The notes under the pieces are model-generated. The model was given only the letters and a program-made list of their open reading frames with translations. It was not told where the DNA came from and made no database searches. 33,412 bases of DNA, from assembly GCA_018712075.1 (NCBI GenBank), contig DVHN01000172.1, positions 1 to 33,412 of the forward strand, given 5' to 3'. The stretch is from Candidatus Fimimorpha faecalis (GTDB lineage Bacteria > Bacillota > Clostridia > Lachnospirales > Lachnospiraceae). Both the position numbers and the translations under genes were made by a program. Shown one piece after another: positions 33,114 to 33,412 of the stretch (position 1 is the first letter of the stretch; each line of letters begins with the position of its first letter).

Positions 33114-33412
33114 CTATATTCTTTTTATATAGAAGATTCCTTTCGAACCTTTTCCAGGCTCTCCATCGATATTTTTGGCCGTAAAGTACTCACCCTGCAA
33201 CGTATACTCTCTCTCACCAAAATGAAGCCGGTTATATCCCTGATAAGGCAACTGTCCCTCTCGCTTTGTTGTAAAGGCATAGCGCAGATAAATATCTCCC
33301 TGTTCAGTAATCTCAATCATTGCAGACTCACTATTAGCTTTTGAATTTGATCTTGTAGAAATTTTGATTCTATTCCAAGTTTGTTCTATTCTAACTGAAA
33401 TATTTATTTTAA
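33114..33412 (-). CDS. Cap15-like beta-barrel effector, C-terminal part (cut by right edge)
   Basis: The minus-strand frame is open from the window edge to the TAG at 33114-33116, giving 98 residues. The internal ATG at 33320 is not a true start, because the frame continues upstream without a stop. The visible part is beta-strand-rich with the pattern V-x-I-E-Q-T-W...I-K-I (about 6-18), a Ser-rich stretch, LRYAF, RLHFGEREYTL, LQGEYFT and a final GSKGIFYIKR. This agrees with the ligand-binding beta-barrel of the Cap15 / S-2TM-beta family, whose members have two N-terminal membrane helices and sense cyclic dinucleotides in CBASS defence. The membrane helices and any cyclase gene would lie to the right of the window. 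The family call is by remembered pattern. Confidence 0.62.
   Translation of the reverse strand, partial: KINISVRIEQTWNRIKISTRSNSKANSESAMIEITEQGDIYLRYAFTTKREGQLPYQGYNRLHFGEREYTLQGEYFTAKNIDGEPGKGSKGIFYIKRI

Noticed and set aside
33114-33320. A complete 68-residue protein starting at the ATG at 33320
   Set aside because: The same frame stays open upstream to the window edge and the upstream residues continue the beta-barrel pattern, so this is the end of a longer gene.

Overview
The window looks like the chromosome of a low-GC, Gram-positive anaerobe of the Clostridia, most likely a Lachnospiraceae-type gut bacterium. This rests on AT-rich coding, strong GGAGG-type ribosome binding sites, a diderm-free gene set (lipoprotein sugar binders, Bce-type modules) and family choices such as DUF624, YczE/YitT and the AAA-ATPase/PD-(D/E)XK proteins. 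No ribosomal or other marker gene is present, so the family assignment is inference.

Left part (1-11.4 kb). The N-terminal third of clpB runs off the left edge on the minus strand. Next comes an alpha-galactoside (raffinose-type) utilisation locus, all on the minus strand: a lipoprotein sugar binder, two permeases, a DUF624 membrane protein, two tandem GH36 alpha-galactosidases and a YczE-like membrane protein. No importer ATPase is encoded, so one must be supplied from elsewhere. A divergent AraC/MsmR-type regulator sits across a 445-bp intergenic region that holds six copies of a ~16-bp motif spaced about 35 bp apart, just upstream of the importer promoter.

Middle (11.4-24.5 kb). A peptide-antibiotic stress cluster on the minus strand reads GNAT acetyltransferase, heterodimeric ABC exporter pair, response regulator, intramembrane-sensing kinase, then a BceAB-type transporter with its own promoter. 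A perfect inverted repeat at the end of the kinase gene seems to be both the kinase terminator and the operator of bceAB. A plus-strand MoxR / DUF58 / membrane-protein operon follows, then an ArsC/Spx-like thioredoxin-fold gene.

Right part (24.5 kb to the end). This is a defence island on the minus strand and the most interesting region. Two large genes form a divergent RADAR-type pair: an 883-888 aa P-loop ATPase (RdrA-like) and an 886 aa protein with the complete set of adenosine-deaminase metal and catalytic residues (RdrB-like). Immediately upstream, 4 bp away, is an unfamiliar third gene with a nucleotidyltransferase-like N-terminus and a TPR-like C-terminus. Upstream of that are a possible 37-codon ORF and the 3' end of a gene resembling the Cap15 beta-barrel effector of CBASS, cut by the right edge. 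Downstream lies an AAA-ATPase/PD-(D/E)XK gene. The three-gene operon, with a Cap15-like neighbour, may be an undescribed RADAR variant or a RADAR-CBASS composite.
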